DNA of 64,000 nucleotides from JBBDXS01 sp040902195 (GTDB taxonomy: Bacteria; Chloroflexota; Dehalococcoidia; DSTF01; RBG-16-68-14). Both the position numbers and the translations under genes were made by a program. Numbering within the stretch: the first letter of the stretch is position 1; every line of letters starts with the position of its first letter. This document shows, piece after piece, positions 8,188 to 16,634 of the stretch. The notes under the pieces are model-generated. The model ran no database searches and was not told the DNA's origin. It saw only the letters and a program-made list of their open reading frames with translations. The stretch is taken from the NCBI GenBank assembly GCA_040902195.1, contig JBBDXS010000003.1:62001-126000 (forward strand). The letters run 5' to 3'.

Positions 8188-8532
8188 CTACTGAATGCGC
8201 ACGACGGGCTTGGCCTGGCGCCAGAGCTCCTCGATCGCGTAGAAGGCGCGCTGCTCCGCCGAGAACAGGTGCACGATCACGTCGCCGTAGTCCAGGAGCA
8301 TCCAGCCGGAGTCGGAATCCCCTTCGAGATGGTCCGCGCGTACGCCCTCCTCACGCAGGTCCTTCGCCAGGTTCTCGACCAGCGCGCGCATCTGGCGCGG
8401 GTTCTGCGCCGTGGAGATCACGAAGTAGTCGGCGAAATAGGCAACGCCGCGCAGATCGAGCAGGACAGTCTCCTCTGCCTGCCGGTCGGACAGGAGATCA
8501 ACAATACGGCGCGCGAGGTCGGCGGAGTTCAG
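8188..8532 (-). CDS. rsfS: Ribosome silencing factor RsfS
   Basis: RsfS binds ribosomal protein L14 and blocks subunit joining in starved cells. Family motifs are LLSDRQAEE, VLLDLRGVAYFADYFVISTA, RQMRALVENL, and GWMLLDYGDVIVHLF. No ATG, GTG or TTG lies upstream of the conserved region. The frame opens after a TAA at 8551-8553, and the only reasonable initiator is CTG at 8532, 10 bp after AGGG, giving 114 residues as usual for the family. A start at the internal ATC/ATG near 8421 would delete half the domain, so it is rejected. Confidence 0.8.
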   Translation of the reverse strand: MNSADLARRIVDLLSDRQAEETVLLDLRGVAYFADYFVISTAQNPRQMRALVENLAKDLREEGVRADHLEGDSDSGWMLLDYGDVIVHLFSAEQRAFYAIEELWRQAKPVVRIQ

Positions 8533-8619
8533 AGAGGGGTCGTCCCTGCGTTATGAAGCATTCGAGGCAGTATAGCATCGCTGGCGGGTGATCGCGCCCG
8601 CTTGCGATAATGAGGCGCT

Positions 8620-9696
8620 ATGAGCCGTACGCGCGTCATCGTCGCCATGAGCGGCGGCGTCGATTCCGCCGTCGCAGCGGGCCTGCTCGCCCGCGAGGGC
8701 TACGACGTGGTCGGCATCACGATGCGGCTCTGGACGCACGAGGACCCGCTCGCGCCGCGCTACCGGCGACGCTGCTGCCCCGCCGAGGACATCGATGACG
8801 CCCGGGCCGCCGCCGGCGCGCTCGGCATCCCGCACTACGTCGTGAACATGGAGGACGAGTTCGGGCGCCGCGTCGTCGATTACTTCGTGGAGGAGTACCA
8901 GCGCGGCCGCACACCGAACCCCTGCCTGCCCTGCAACGAGCACATCAAGTTCCACGCCCTCATGGCACACGCCGAGGCGCTCGACGCCCCCTACCTCGCG
9001 ACCGGCCACTACGCGCGCATCGAGCGCGACGCCGGCCGCTACCGCCTCTTCGCCGCGAACGACACGGAGAAAGACCAGTCGTACGTGCTGTACATGCTGG
9101 GGCAGCAAGAGCTTTCGCGCGTGCTGTTCCCGATCGCCGCCTACCGCAAAGACGAGATCCGCGCGCTCGCGCAGGACCTCGGCCTGCCGAATGCTGCAAA
9201 GCCGGACAGCGCGGACATCTGCTTCCTGCCCACGGAGGACTATCGCGACTTCATCGCGGAGCGCGTGCCACAGCGCGAAGGCGAGATCGTCGACAGCGAC
9301 GGCAGCGTCGTCGGGCGGCATCGAGGCGTCGCCGGCTTCACGGTGGGCCAGCGGCGCGGCCTGGGCGTCGCGCTGGGCGAGAAGCGCTACGTGACGGCCA
9401 TCGACCCGTCGCTGAACGTCATCACGATCGGCCGCGAGGGCGACCTGCTCGCGAGCGCGCTGACGGCGGAGTCGCTGCGCTGGGTGGCAGGCGCGCCGCC
9501 GGCGGACGAGTTCGAGGCCGGGGTGAAGATTCGCTATCGTGCGGCGTCCGAGCCGGCCACGGTGCGCATCGCGGGCGACCGCGCCGTCGTGCGTTTCGAG
9601 TTGCCCCTGCGTGCCGTCGCGCTGGGGCAGGCGGCCGTGTTCTACCGAAGCGGCGAAGTCCTCGGCGGGGGCATCATCGCGTCCAGCGGCCCGTAG
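8620..9696 (+). CDS. mnmA: tRNA 2-thiouridine synthase MnmA
   Basis: A 358-residue tRNA-specific 2-thiouridylase that makes s2U34 on Lys/Glu/Gln tRNAs. The PP-loop is AMSGGVDSAVAA at residues 9-20. The catalytic cysteines lie in RTPNPCLPCNEHIKF and in KPDSADICFLP. ATGHYARI, TVGQRRGLG and the C-terminal beta-barrel are also present. Full length for the family. It is divergent from rsfS and starts 88 bp away. Confidence 0.93.
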   Translation: MSRTRVIVAMSGGVDSAVAAGLLAREGYDVVGITMRLWTHEDPLAPRYRRRCCPAEDIDDARAAAGALGIPHYVVNMEDEFGRRVVDYFVEEYQRGRTPNPCLPCNEHIKFHALMAHAEALDAPYLATGHYARIERDAGRYRLFAANDTEKDQSYVLYMLGQQELSRVLFPIAAYRKDEIRALAQDLGLPNAAKPDSADICFLPTEDYRDFIAERVPQREGEIVDSDGSVVGRHRGVAGFTVGQRRGLGVALGEKRYVTAIDPSLNVITIGREGDLLASALTAESLRWVAGAPPADEFEAGVKIRYRAASEPATVRIAGDRAVVRFELPLRAVALGQAAVFYRSGEVLGGGIIASSGP

Positions 9697-9733
9697 CGCC
9701 GTGTCCAGCCGCGCCTGCGTCTCTTCTCAACCC

Positions 9734-10102
9734 ATGTTATTATTCCTCTGGCAAGGGGGTGTGGTTTTGTTCCTTCTTATCGAAAGCATCCGCGACATCG
9801 TCATCATCGGCGCAGGCGTGCTGATGATTTTGACCTTCGCGGCCATGTTCGTCTTTACGATCGTCCTCGGCCTCTCCGTCCGGGCGCTGCTGGGCGTGGT
9901 CAAGACGCTCCTCCAGGAGGAGGTCAACCCCTTGCTCGACACGACGCGCTCGACGGTGAAGAAGGTCCAGGGTACCGCCACCTTCATCGGCGAGAACGCG
10001 GTCAAGCCCGTCGTGAAGGTGTACGGCACCGTCGCCGGCGCGAAACGGGCGGCAGGCGTCCTCGCCGGCCTACGAGAGCGGCGCAAGAAGCAGGAGTCTT
10101 AG
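9734..10102 (+). CDS. Small membrane protein, unknown function
   Basis: About 122 residues. The N-terminal half contains one long hydrophobic segment (IVIIGAGVLMILTFAAMFVFTIVLGLSV). The C-terminal half is amphipathic and ends in Lys/Arg. The ATG at 9734 has no ribosome site. A TTG at 9767 lies 6 bp after AAGGGGGT and gives a shorter protein (about 111 residues) that still keeps the membrane segment, so the shorter form may be the real one. The next gene starts directly after its stop, and the pair are likely co-expressed. Confidence 0.65.
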   Translation: MLLFLWQGGVVLFLLIESIRDIVIIGAGVLMILTFAAMFVFTIVLGLSVRALLGVVKTLLQEEVNPLLDTTRSTVKKVQGTATFIGENAVKPVVKVYGTVAGAKRAAGVLAGLRERRKKQES

Positions 10103-10103
10103 C

Positions 10104-10430
10104 ATGAGCGACGAAGAGGTCTTCGAGCCGGAAGATTCCTCCGCCGAAGAGGTCAGCGAGGCGGGAGAGGCTGCCGCCGAACAGGTAGGCGACGAGCCGG
10201 AGCGGCGCAACGGGCACGGGCCGGGGCTGCTGCTCGGCGTGATTCTCGGAACAGCAGCCGGCGCCGCGGCCGCGGCACTCCTTGCGCGCGGCAACCCGGG
10301 AGAGCCATCCGAGGGCGGGATCCTGCACACGATCCGCGCGCGCGTGCACGACGCGGCGGAAGAAGGCCGCGAGGCCGCGAGAGAGAGGGAAGCAGAGCTG
10401 ATGTCGCGGTATGACGAGCTGACGCGCTAG
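10104..10430 (+). CDS. YtxH-like single-pass membrane protein
   Basis: A 108-residue protein: an acidic N-terminus of about 36 residues, one Gly/Ala-rich transmembrane segment (GLLLGVILGTAAGAAAAALLA), then a charged helical tail. This is the layout of YtxH-like stress-associated proteins. The function is unknown. Its ATG lies two bases after the preceding stop, implying one transcription unit. Confidence 0.65.
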   Translation: MSDEEVFEPEDSSAEEVSEAGEAAAEQVGDEPERRNGHGPGLLLGVILGTAAGAAAAALLARGNPGEPSEGGILHTIRARVHDAAEEGREAAREREAELMSRYDELTR

Positions 10431-10508
10431 AGAAAAGACGATTTCAAGGTTACCTTGGCGGCAAATTCTCCATGACAAGGAAAAGAGGGAGCGGCCTCAT
10501 TCTCTATT

Positions 10509-11156
10509 TCATTTGCGGGGGACGAGTTCCACACCGGTCGGGTTGTCTGCCTCGTGAGAGCCGGTCTTAAGAGGTCCCGCCGGTTCATAGGCAGCGATGA
10601 TGACGCCGGTAGTAGAGATCCTTGAGTCTGTGAGCCGAAACCCCTCGGCCCCCGTTCCATCCGCAAACAGCCGCTTGCCACTCCCCACCGTGACCGGAAA
10701 TGTCCACACATGCATTGCGTCAATCAAGTGGTTTTTAAGCAAAGTCTGGATGAGATTGCCGCTGCCGTGCACCCACAAATCGGGGCCGTCCTCTCCCTTA
10801 AGTTTCTTGATCTCTGCCACGACATCGCCGGTAATGAGCGTGGAGTTATGCCATGAAAGCTCCATGGGCGTATGCGACACGACGTATTTTTTGATGCTGT
10901 TGAATTTGTCCGCCACCGTCAAATCCTGTTTTGCGTTTGGCCAGTGCGCTGCGAAGATATCGTAGGTTCGTCTCCCCAAAAGGAGTTCAAAGGGAATTTC
11001 CATGAACCCGCTGATAGTGTCACCCATCATGGCGTCCCAGTAATTGACCGACCAGCCGCCATATATAAACCTGCCCGATGTGTCTTCGTCGGGTCCGCCA
11101 GGCGCTTGTACCACGCCGTCCAATGTCACAAATTCAGTTAGGATAATATTTCTCAC
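10509..11156 (-). CDS. Dihydrofolate reductase-family (RibD C-terminal-like) protein
   Basis: A 215-residue protein of the DHFR/RibD C-terminal superfamily, predicted to be an NADPH-dependent reductase. Signatures are TLDGVVQAPGG, LLLGRRTYDIFAAHWP, WHNSTLITGDV, DLWVHGSGNLIQTLL and FPVTVGSGKRLF. The gene has clearly lower GC (about 50-58% by hand count of two lines) than its neighbours, which suggests recent acquisition. It stands alone next to two tRNA genes. Confidence 0.8.
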   Translation of the reverse strand: MRNIILTEFVTLDGVVQAPGGPDEDTSGRFIYGGWSVNYWDAMMGDTISGFMEIPFELLLGRRTYDIFAAHWPNAKQDLTVADKFNSIKKYVVSHTPMELSWHNSTLITGDVVAEIKKLKGEDGPDLWVHGSGNLIQTLLKNHLIDAMHVWTFPVTVGSGKRLFADGTGAEGFRLTDSRISTTGVIIAAYEPAGPLKTGSHEADNPTGVELVPRK

Positions 11157-11229
11157 ATTGTTCCCCTTGAAAAAGCGGGTGACAAACCCGCGCAGCGAGC
11201 GTGAGCCGGTTGCTTCAGTTCCTAGGTGG

Positions 11230-11314
11230 CGGAGAGGGTGGGATTCGAACCCACGAGAGCTTGCACTCTACGCGCTTTCCAGACGCGCCTGTTCGGCCAC
11301 TCCAGCACCTCTCC
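11230..11314 (-). tRNA. tRNA-Ser (GGA)
   Basis: On the minus strand an acceptor stem GGAGAGG/CCTCTCC, a T-arm GTGGG-TTCGAAT-CCCAC, a long variable arm and an anticodon loop with GGA form a class II serine tRNA of 85 nt. The 3' CCA is not encoded. Confidence 0.93.
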
Positions 11315-11412
11315 GCGTGGGCCGTTGGGTGAGCTCCAGGCTGCCTGCGATTGGGCAACCTTGAACTCCAGCATCGAGCTATCAGCACCGGCGGCTCGAG
11401 ACAACTACGACG

Positions 11413-11502
<90 letters not shown>

Positions 11503-11535
11503 GAGGGGCAGTATAGCAGCCGAACGAAGCGTGGC

Positions 11536-12258
11536 TTACTGGACCGGCGCGGAGGTTGGAACGGCGCCGGCGGCGGTAGGGGCATCGGTCGCGAAGACGC
11601 GGCTCGCGCGCACGATCGTCCGGTGGTCGTACTCGGCCGTGGAGGAGTTGAACGTACCTCCGCAGGTGATCAGCGTCACGACTTCGTTCGGCGTGGCGCT
11701 GACGATCTTGCGCAGTTCTTCCTCCGTCGGATCGGCGGTCACCTGGTACTGCTCAAACACGGAGTACGTGTAGACCGTGCCGTCCTCCAGTGCCACCTCG
11801 ATGGTATCGCCGGGCGAGAGGTTGCCGATGTTGTAGAACACCGCCGGGCCATAGTTGATGTAATCGACGTGGCCGGAAAAGACCGCGTTGCTGCCGAAGC
11901 CCGGCCGAGCCGAGAAGTCGTACCATGCGACGTTTTCGGGACCGTCCGGCGTCTCCATCACGCGATTGCCGTCGACGCCGCGGATCTGGATCGGTGCGTC
12001 GACCTCGAACCTCGGGATCTTGATGCGCGCGATGGGCGCCTCGCTGGGGGGCGGGAGGGAGGTCGGTGTGGGCGCGACTGTGGGCTCGAGATGGAAGGCC
12101 ACACCTGTGTCGATGGTGCTGTTGCCATTTTCGTCGCCCACGATGCCCATGAACGCGAGGGCGAAGAGCAGCCCGGCCGCCAGGAGCGCCGTGATGCCGG
12201 CGGCCATGATGGTGAGGGAGAGTCTGTTCCAGCGCGCGTCGCGCGGGGCCGTTGTCAT
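11536..12258 (-). CDS. Class F/E-like sortase (surface protein transpeptidase)
   Basis: A 240-residue sortase with an N-terminal membrane anchor (about residues 14-37), a Pro/Thr spacer and a sortase barrel. The catalytic triad is visible: His130 in SGHVDY, Cys199 in TLITCGG and an Arg in DHRTIVRA. Sortases cleave LPxTG-type signals and attach proteins to the cell envelope. A large protein encoded at 25995-30665 ends in LPSTG, a hydrophobic segment and an Arg-rich tail, so it is the obvious local substrate (inference). Single-membrane Chloroflexota do encode sortases, but the acceptor molecule is unknown here. Confidence 0.88.
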   Translation of the reverse strand: MTTAPRDARWNRLSLTIMAAGITALLAAGLLFALAFMGIVGDENGNSTIDTGVAFHLEPTVAPTPTSLPPPSEAPIARIKIPRFEVDAPIQIRGVDGNRVMETPDGPENVAWYDFSARPGFGSNAVFSGHVDYINYGPAVFYNIGNLSPGDTIEVALEDGTVYTYSVFEQYQVTADPTEEELRKIVSATPNEVVTLITCGGTFNSSTAEYDHRTIVRASRVFATDAPTAAGAVPTSAPVQ

Positions 12259-12289
12259 GTCGGTTAACGTCCTCCTTGCCCCAGGGTGA

Positions 12290-12317
12290 TTGAACGCTAA
12301 CGAGGCGCTACTATATT
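12290..12317 (+). promoter_or_regulatory. Probable promoter for TolB-like lipoprotein
   Basis: TTGAAC (-35) and TATATT (-10) are spaced 16 bp apart, about 80 bp upstream of the lipoprotein start. Confidence 0.4.
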
Positions 12318-12399
12318 CAAGGCGGGCACACCGTTGCGCCCGCCTGCTAGTCAGATCATAACAACGGCCTCCGTTGCAATCAAGGAGCCGATCCCAGCC

Positions 12400-13410
12400 A
12401 TGCGCCCCCTCCTCGCCCTCGCCCTCACCCCGGTAGCCCTGGTGCTCGTCCTAAGCGCCTGTGGAGGCGGTGACGGCGGCGACAGCAAGGCCCCCGCCTA
12501 TAGCGGCCCCACAAACGTCGTCGTCTTCAGCGCGAAGGAGGCGGACGGGACGTTCGCCCTCTACTCGATTACGCCGGAGACGGGGGCGGAGCCGGAGCGC
12601 CTGACTACGGAGCCGCAGGCCATCTCCTACCCCCGCTGGTCGCCCGATGGCGCCCGCATTGCTTACTTGACCGGAGCCGGCGCGACGGCGGCGCTTCGCG
12701 TCATCGAGCTGGCGTCAGGCAAGGTCTCGACCGCCGGCGATAACGCACCGCCTGGCGCCGCCGCGTCGTGGTCGCCCGACGGGAAGGAGCTGGCATACAT
12801 CGATGCGGCGGGCGGCGGCTTAGTGCGCTTCTACGACGTCGCGAGCGGCGAGACCACGGCCAGCGAGAACATCCCCGGTACGGAGGTCGACTGGTCTTCG
12901 AGCGGCGATCTCGCTGTCGTGACGGACGGCAACCTCGTTCGCGTCGACCCGGACAGCGGCGACGGCGAGCTACTCGCAGGCGCAGCGGAGCCGATCTCGG
13001 GGCCGCGCTGGTCCCCGGACGGGACCACCGTCGCGTACTCGACCGGCGAGGACGCGCAGTTGTACGTCGTGCGGCCGGATAGCGAACCGGCGAACCTCGG
13101 TCGCGGATCGCAGCCGGCCTGGACGGCCGATAGCGCGCGCCTCGCGTTCGCGTACGAACCCCAGACCGGCGTCTCCGACATCTACACCGTCGCGGTCACT
13201 CCCGCCGGCGCACCAGCGCAGCTAACGACCTCGATCACGTTCGACCGGTGGCCGAGCTGGTCGCCAGACGGAACGCGTGTCGCCTACGTAGCGGCTGCGG
13301 ACAACGTGACCGCCTTCGTGTGCATCGCGCAGTTCGCCGTGCCCGGCGGCGATTGCCTGCAGCTCCCGAACGGCTTGCTGCCGATGTCGCTGGAGTGGTC
13401 GCCGGAGTAA
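12400..13410 (+). CDS. TolB-like WD40/PD40 beta-propeller lipoprotein
   Basis: A 336-residue secreted lipoprotein. The signal peptide ends in the lipobox LSAC and is followed by a Gly/Asp-rich linker. The body has repeated PD40 motifs (YPRWSPDGARIAY, ASWSPDGKELAY, GPRWSPDGTTVAY, WPSWSPDGTRVAY), which indicate a six-bladed propeller. Its partner is unknown. The start is ATG 12400, which directly precedes the signal peptide and has AAGGAG 12 bp upstream; an earlier in-frame ATG adds an unlikely extension. A related protein is encoded at 54726-55916. Confidence 0.8.
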   Translation: MRPLLALALTPVALVLVLSACGGGDGGDSKAPAYSGPTNVVVFSAKEADGTFALYSITPETGAEPERLTTEPQAISYPRWSPDGARIAYLTGAGATAALRVIELASGKVSTAGDNAPPGAAASWSPDGKELAYIDAAGGGLVRFYDVASGETTASENIPGTEVDWSSSGDLAVVTDGNLVRVDPDSGDGELLAGAAEPISGPRWSPDGTTVAYSTGEDAQLYVVRPDSEPANLGRGSQPAWTADSARLAFAYEPQTGVSDIYTVAVTPAGAPAQLTTSITFDRWPSWSPDGTRVAYVAAADNVTAFVCIAQFAVPGGDCLQLPNGLLPMSLEWSPE

Positions 13411-13433
13411 ATGACACACGTTCGGGACACACG

Positions 13434-13463
13434 AAGGCGCCCCGACAGTTGTCGGGGCGCCTT
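13434..13463. terminator. Bidirectional terminator
   Basis: A perfect 13-bp stem (AAGGCGCCCCGAC with its complement) with an AGTT loop, then GTTATT. It lies between the convergent lipoprotein gene and the cohesin/dockerin gene. Confidence 0.85.
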
Positions 13464-13487
13464 GTTATTACGCGTAGCGGAGCCGGG

Positions 13488-14507
13488 TTACGGCAGCGTA
13501 TCGATCAGTCCGGCTTCGAACTGGAGGACGAGTGCGGCGTCCACCGAATCGATGTCGCCGTCCTTGTCCGCGTCAGCGAGTTCCGGGCGCGGGATGAGGT
13601 CGGAGATGTCCGCGACATCCCAGAGAATCCAGAGCGCGTCGACGCTGTTGACCTCGCCGTTACCGTTCGCGTCGCCGTTCTGGCCCTCGCCGGGCGTCGG
13701 CGTGCGAGTAGGCGTGCGTGTCGGCGTCGCCGGAGGCGGCGTGTTGGTCCGCGTCGGGGTGTTCGTCGCGGACGTTGCGGACGCCGTCGGCGTCGGGCCG
13801 ACTGTTGGCGTGTCGGTCGGCGTGCCTTCTGGAGCCGTGGGCGTCGCGGTAGGCGTGTCCCCCACTGGCGTAGTAGGCGTCGGCGTGTCCTCGACCACGG
13901 ACCCGCAGACGATGGTCAGCGGGGTCGTCTTGGCCGGGATGTTCAATAGTCCGTCATCCGGCGACGTTTTGTAGCCCGAGGCGTTCCTGTTGTCGTTGGC
14001 GAACGGCACCAGGTTGATCACATTGGACGAACTCGTGCCGCCGCAGTTGAAGTCAAGCTCAAGCAGAACGCCACTAAACGTGCTTTCCGGGATCGGCGGG
14101 GTGAGACCCGTCGCATCGGCGTGGGTGATCAGTCCCTCCGTCCCGGTTGGCGCGCCGGGTGAGCGAAGCGGAAAGAAGCTGTCCGGCCACGTGACCTCGT
14201 CGCCGACGTTCGCCGTGGGCTTGTAGTTTCCTCCGCTTGCTACGAGCGAAGCGTAGTCGACCTCGGTCTGGATGCCGATGTAGCCCTCTGCCAGGCCGGT
14301 GCCGCTAATCTGAATGGTGAAGGCGCCGCTGAGCGGCACCGTGCACGTGCTACTAACGCACGCACCGCCCGTGCTCACGGTCATCGACATCGTCCCGTCG
14401 GTCGTTCGCGCGGACGTGACGGTCAGCTCGCGTACGACCACGGTCAACGTGAGCGCCAGCGCGAGCACGGCTGCCAAGCCCAGGAACAGATACTTTCCCT
14501 GTGCCAT
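13488..14507 (-). CDS. Secreted cohesin-like plus dockerin protein
   Basis: 339 residues: a signal peptide, one cohesin-like domain (about residues 45-215), a Thr/Pro-rich linker of about 60 residues and a C-terminal type I-like dockerin. The cohesin part has the local family's marks: GYIGIQTEVDY, a PGAPTGTEG loop and a paired Cys in FNCGG and VCG. The dockerin has two calcium loops, DANGNGEVNSVDALWIL and DADKDGDIDSVDAALVLQF. Having both binding partners in one chain suggests head-to-tail polymerisation or self-association. A strong GGAGGAGG precedes the ATG. It is the last gene of the minus-strand cluster. Confidence 0.8.
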   Translation of the reverse strand: MAQGKYLFLGLAAVLALALTLTVVVRELTVTSARTTDGTMSMTVSTGGACVSSTCTVPLSGAFTIQISGTGLAEGYIGIQTEVDYASLVASGGNYKPTANVGDEVTWPDSFFPLRSPGAPTGTEGLITHADATGLTPPIPESTFSGVLLELDFNCGGTSSSNVINLVPFANDNRNASGYKTSPDDGLLNIPAKTTPLTIVCGSVVEDTPTPTTPVGDTPTATPTAPEGTPTDTPTVGPTPTASATSATNTPTRTNTPPPATPTRTPTRTPTPGEGQNGDANGNGEVNSVDALWILWDVADISDLIPRPELADADKDGDIDSVDAALVLQFEAGLIDTLP

Positions 14508-14670
14508 GTGGGTTCCTCCTCCTTGTTAACCTAGGTTTAGTCTCGTTTCCTTACGAACGCGCGTTTTATGCGCGTGAACACCCGTGGACACATTACCGCG
14601 TAGCGGTCCGGCGGCCTGGAGGCGGTCTACTGCTGAGTGAACCACCAGCCACCACAAACCCCCGCATATA

Positions 14671-16506
14671 TTACTCGCGGACGAGAGTTCTCACAAGTGC
14701 CTCCGAAAGCGACGCCATCGCCTCGAACACGGACCCTCCCCCAGGCTGCGAGACGAACGGCGGCAGTCCGCCGATGAGGTCCGCTTCGAACTGGAGGATC
14801 AGCACGGCATCGATGGGGTCGATGTCGCCGTCCTGGTCCGTATCTGCCCCCTCAGGGCACGGCACGAAGTCGACGAGGCCGACGTAGTAGAAGAGGATCC
14901 AGAGCGAATCGAGGCTGTTCACCCGGCCGTCCTCGTTCACGTCGCCCACGGCACACGCCGGCGTCGGCGTGCTGGTGGGCGGCGCGTTCGTCGGCGTGGG
15001 CGTGCTCACGGGCGTCGGCGTGCGCGTCGGGGTATTCGTCGCGGCAGGGGGCACGGTGAACGTGGGCGTCGCCGTCGCTGACCGGGTGGGCGTCGCGGTC
15101 GCCGAGGGCGTCGGGGTGCTCGTGGGCGTGTTCGTCGAGGTCGGGCCACCCGTGTTCGTGGGCGAGGGTGTGTTGGTGTTGGTCGGCGTCGACGTGGGCG
15201 TGTTCGTGTTTGTCGGCGTTGGCGTCGGCGTATGCGTATTCGTCGGCGTCGGCGTGGGCGCGACGCAGTTCACCGTCACCGAGGTCGCCGGCGCGGAGAG
15301 GTAAACGCCGTCTACCGCCCTCTTATACCAGGAGCCGGGCCCTCCCTCATCGTTCGGGTCCATGGGAGAGAGGCCGATCACGATCGAACTCGCGCTGGCG
15401 CCGCAGTTGAGCGTGATCTCGATCAGGTTGCCAACGTGCTGGCTGGCGTCGAGGAAGGGTGGGAACACGCCCAGCGTTGCAGCCATGTGCTCGATCACCC
15501 CTTCGTTGCCCGTAGGGCTTGCCGGAAGGCGCCCCGTGTATTGCGTCGACTCGTCTGGCCAGACGACCTCGTCACTGACGCTGCCGTCCGGCTTGTACGT
15601 GAGGCCGGTGTACGTGAGCCTGGTCCGGACGGCAACATAGCCTTCCGGCGGCGGGCTGAACGCGTCGACGGCCAGGGTGAACGATGTGCCCGTGAGCACC
15701 AGGCACTTAGTGGGCCGGTTGGCGTCGTCACAGCTTACCTGGCCGCCCTTGAGCTGAAGCGCCATGTAATTTTCCGGCACAAGCGGCGTGTTGGTCGGCG
15801 TGGGCGTAATCGTGGGCGTGGGCGTGATGGTCGGCGTGGGCGTGATGGTCGGCGTGTTGACGGGTGGGCTGCCGCAGTTCACCGTGAGCGGCGTCGTCTT
15901 GGCGGCAATGTTGGTGCCGGTCGGTGGCTTGAAGCCGCTTGCGTTGCTGTCGGGGCCGGGACCCAGCGGCACGAGCGTCATGGCGCTGCTGGAAGCGGAC
16001 GCTGAGCAATTGAAGTTCAGGATCAGGATGTCGCCCGCAAGGGTGCTCACCGGGAACGGAGGGAACAGGTTAGTGGCGTCCGCGTGGTTGACCAGGCCTT
16101 CCATTCCGGTCGGCACGCCGGGTGAACGCAACGGGAAGAAGCTCGGCGGCCAAACGACCTCGCCCGGGCCGGGCGTGCCGTCCACTGCAGCCGGCTTGTA
16201 GTTGCCCCCATGACCGACCAGATCCGAATAGACCAACTCCGTCTGGAAGCCGATGTAGCCCGCGTCGGGCGCGTCGGTGACGCGGACCAGCAGGCTGAAG
16301 GCGCCGCTGAGGGGGACCGCGCAGGAGGTAGGCGTGAACGCCGGCCCCGTACACGACGTGCCGGCGCCGGTCACGCGCATCGCCATCACGGCGTCGGTAG
16401 TGGCGGCAGAGCTGAAGCTCCGCTGGAGAACAACGGTGAGGCCAGCGGCGACGAGCACCGCAAGTGCCGCCAGCCCCACCAAACGAACCTTGGTTGTTCG
16501 CGCCAT
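14671..16506 (-). CDS. Secreted two-cohesin plus dockerin protein
   Basis: About 611 residues: a signal peptide, two cohesin-like domains (about 40-210 and 245-420), a Thr/Pro linker of about 90 residues (repeating TPTxTNTP) and a C-terminal dockerin (GDVNEDGRVNSLDSLWIL and DTDQDGDIDPIDAVLILQF). Both cohesins carry GYIGFQTEL or GYVAVRTRL, a PTGxEG loop and Cys pairs. The ATG at 16506 is preferred because it starts the signal peptide; a GTG at 16527 is also possible. It acts outside the cell, and the partners are unknown. Confidence 0.8.
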   Translation of the reverse strand: MARTTKVRLVGLAALAVLVAAGLTVVLQRSFSSAATTDAVMAMRVTGAGTSCTGPAFTPTSCAVPLSGAFSLLVRVTDAPDAGYIGFQTELVYSDLVGHGGNYKPAAVDGTPGPGEVVWPPSFFPLRSPGVPTGMEGLVNHADATNLFPPFPVSTLAGDILILNFNCSASASSSAMTLVPLGPGPDSNASGFKPPTGTNIAAKTTPLTVNCGSPPVNTPTITPTPTITPTPTITPTPTNTPLVPENYMALQLKGGQVSCDDANRPTKCLVLTGTSFTLAVDAFSPPPEGYVAVRTRLTYTGLTYKPDGSVSDEVVWPDESTQYTGRLPASPTGNEGVIEHMAATLGVFPPFLDASQHVGNLIEITLNCGASASSIVIGLSPMDPNDEGGPGSWYKRAVDGVYLSAPATSVTVNCVAPTPTPTNTHTPTPTPTNTNTPTSTPTNTNTPSPTNTGGPTSTNTPTSTPTPSATATPTRSATATPTFTVPPAATNTPTRTPTPVSTPTPTNAPPTSTPTPACAVGDVNEDGRVNSLDSLWILFYYVGLVDFVPCPEGADTDQDGDIDPIDAVLILQFEADLIGGLPPFVSQPGGGSVFEAMASLSEALVRTLVRE

Positions 16507-16634
16507 GCCTTCGCCTACCCTGCTCACCCCACGTCACGCTGCCCTATCTCGGACAGATCCCCACAAGCTAGGCCAGCGCGCCTTCCTTTCGCTCCCTCCG
16601 GGACAGGCCTTCGGCGGAGAGCCGTCCCTACCGC

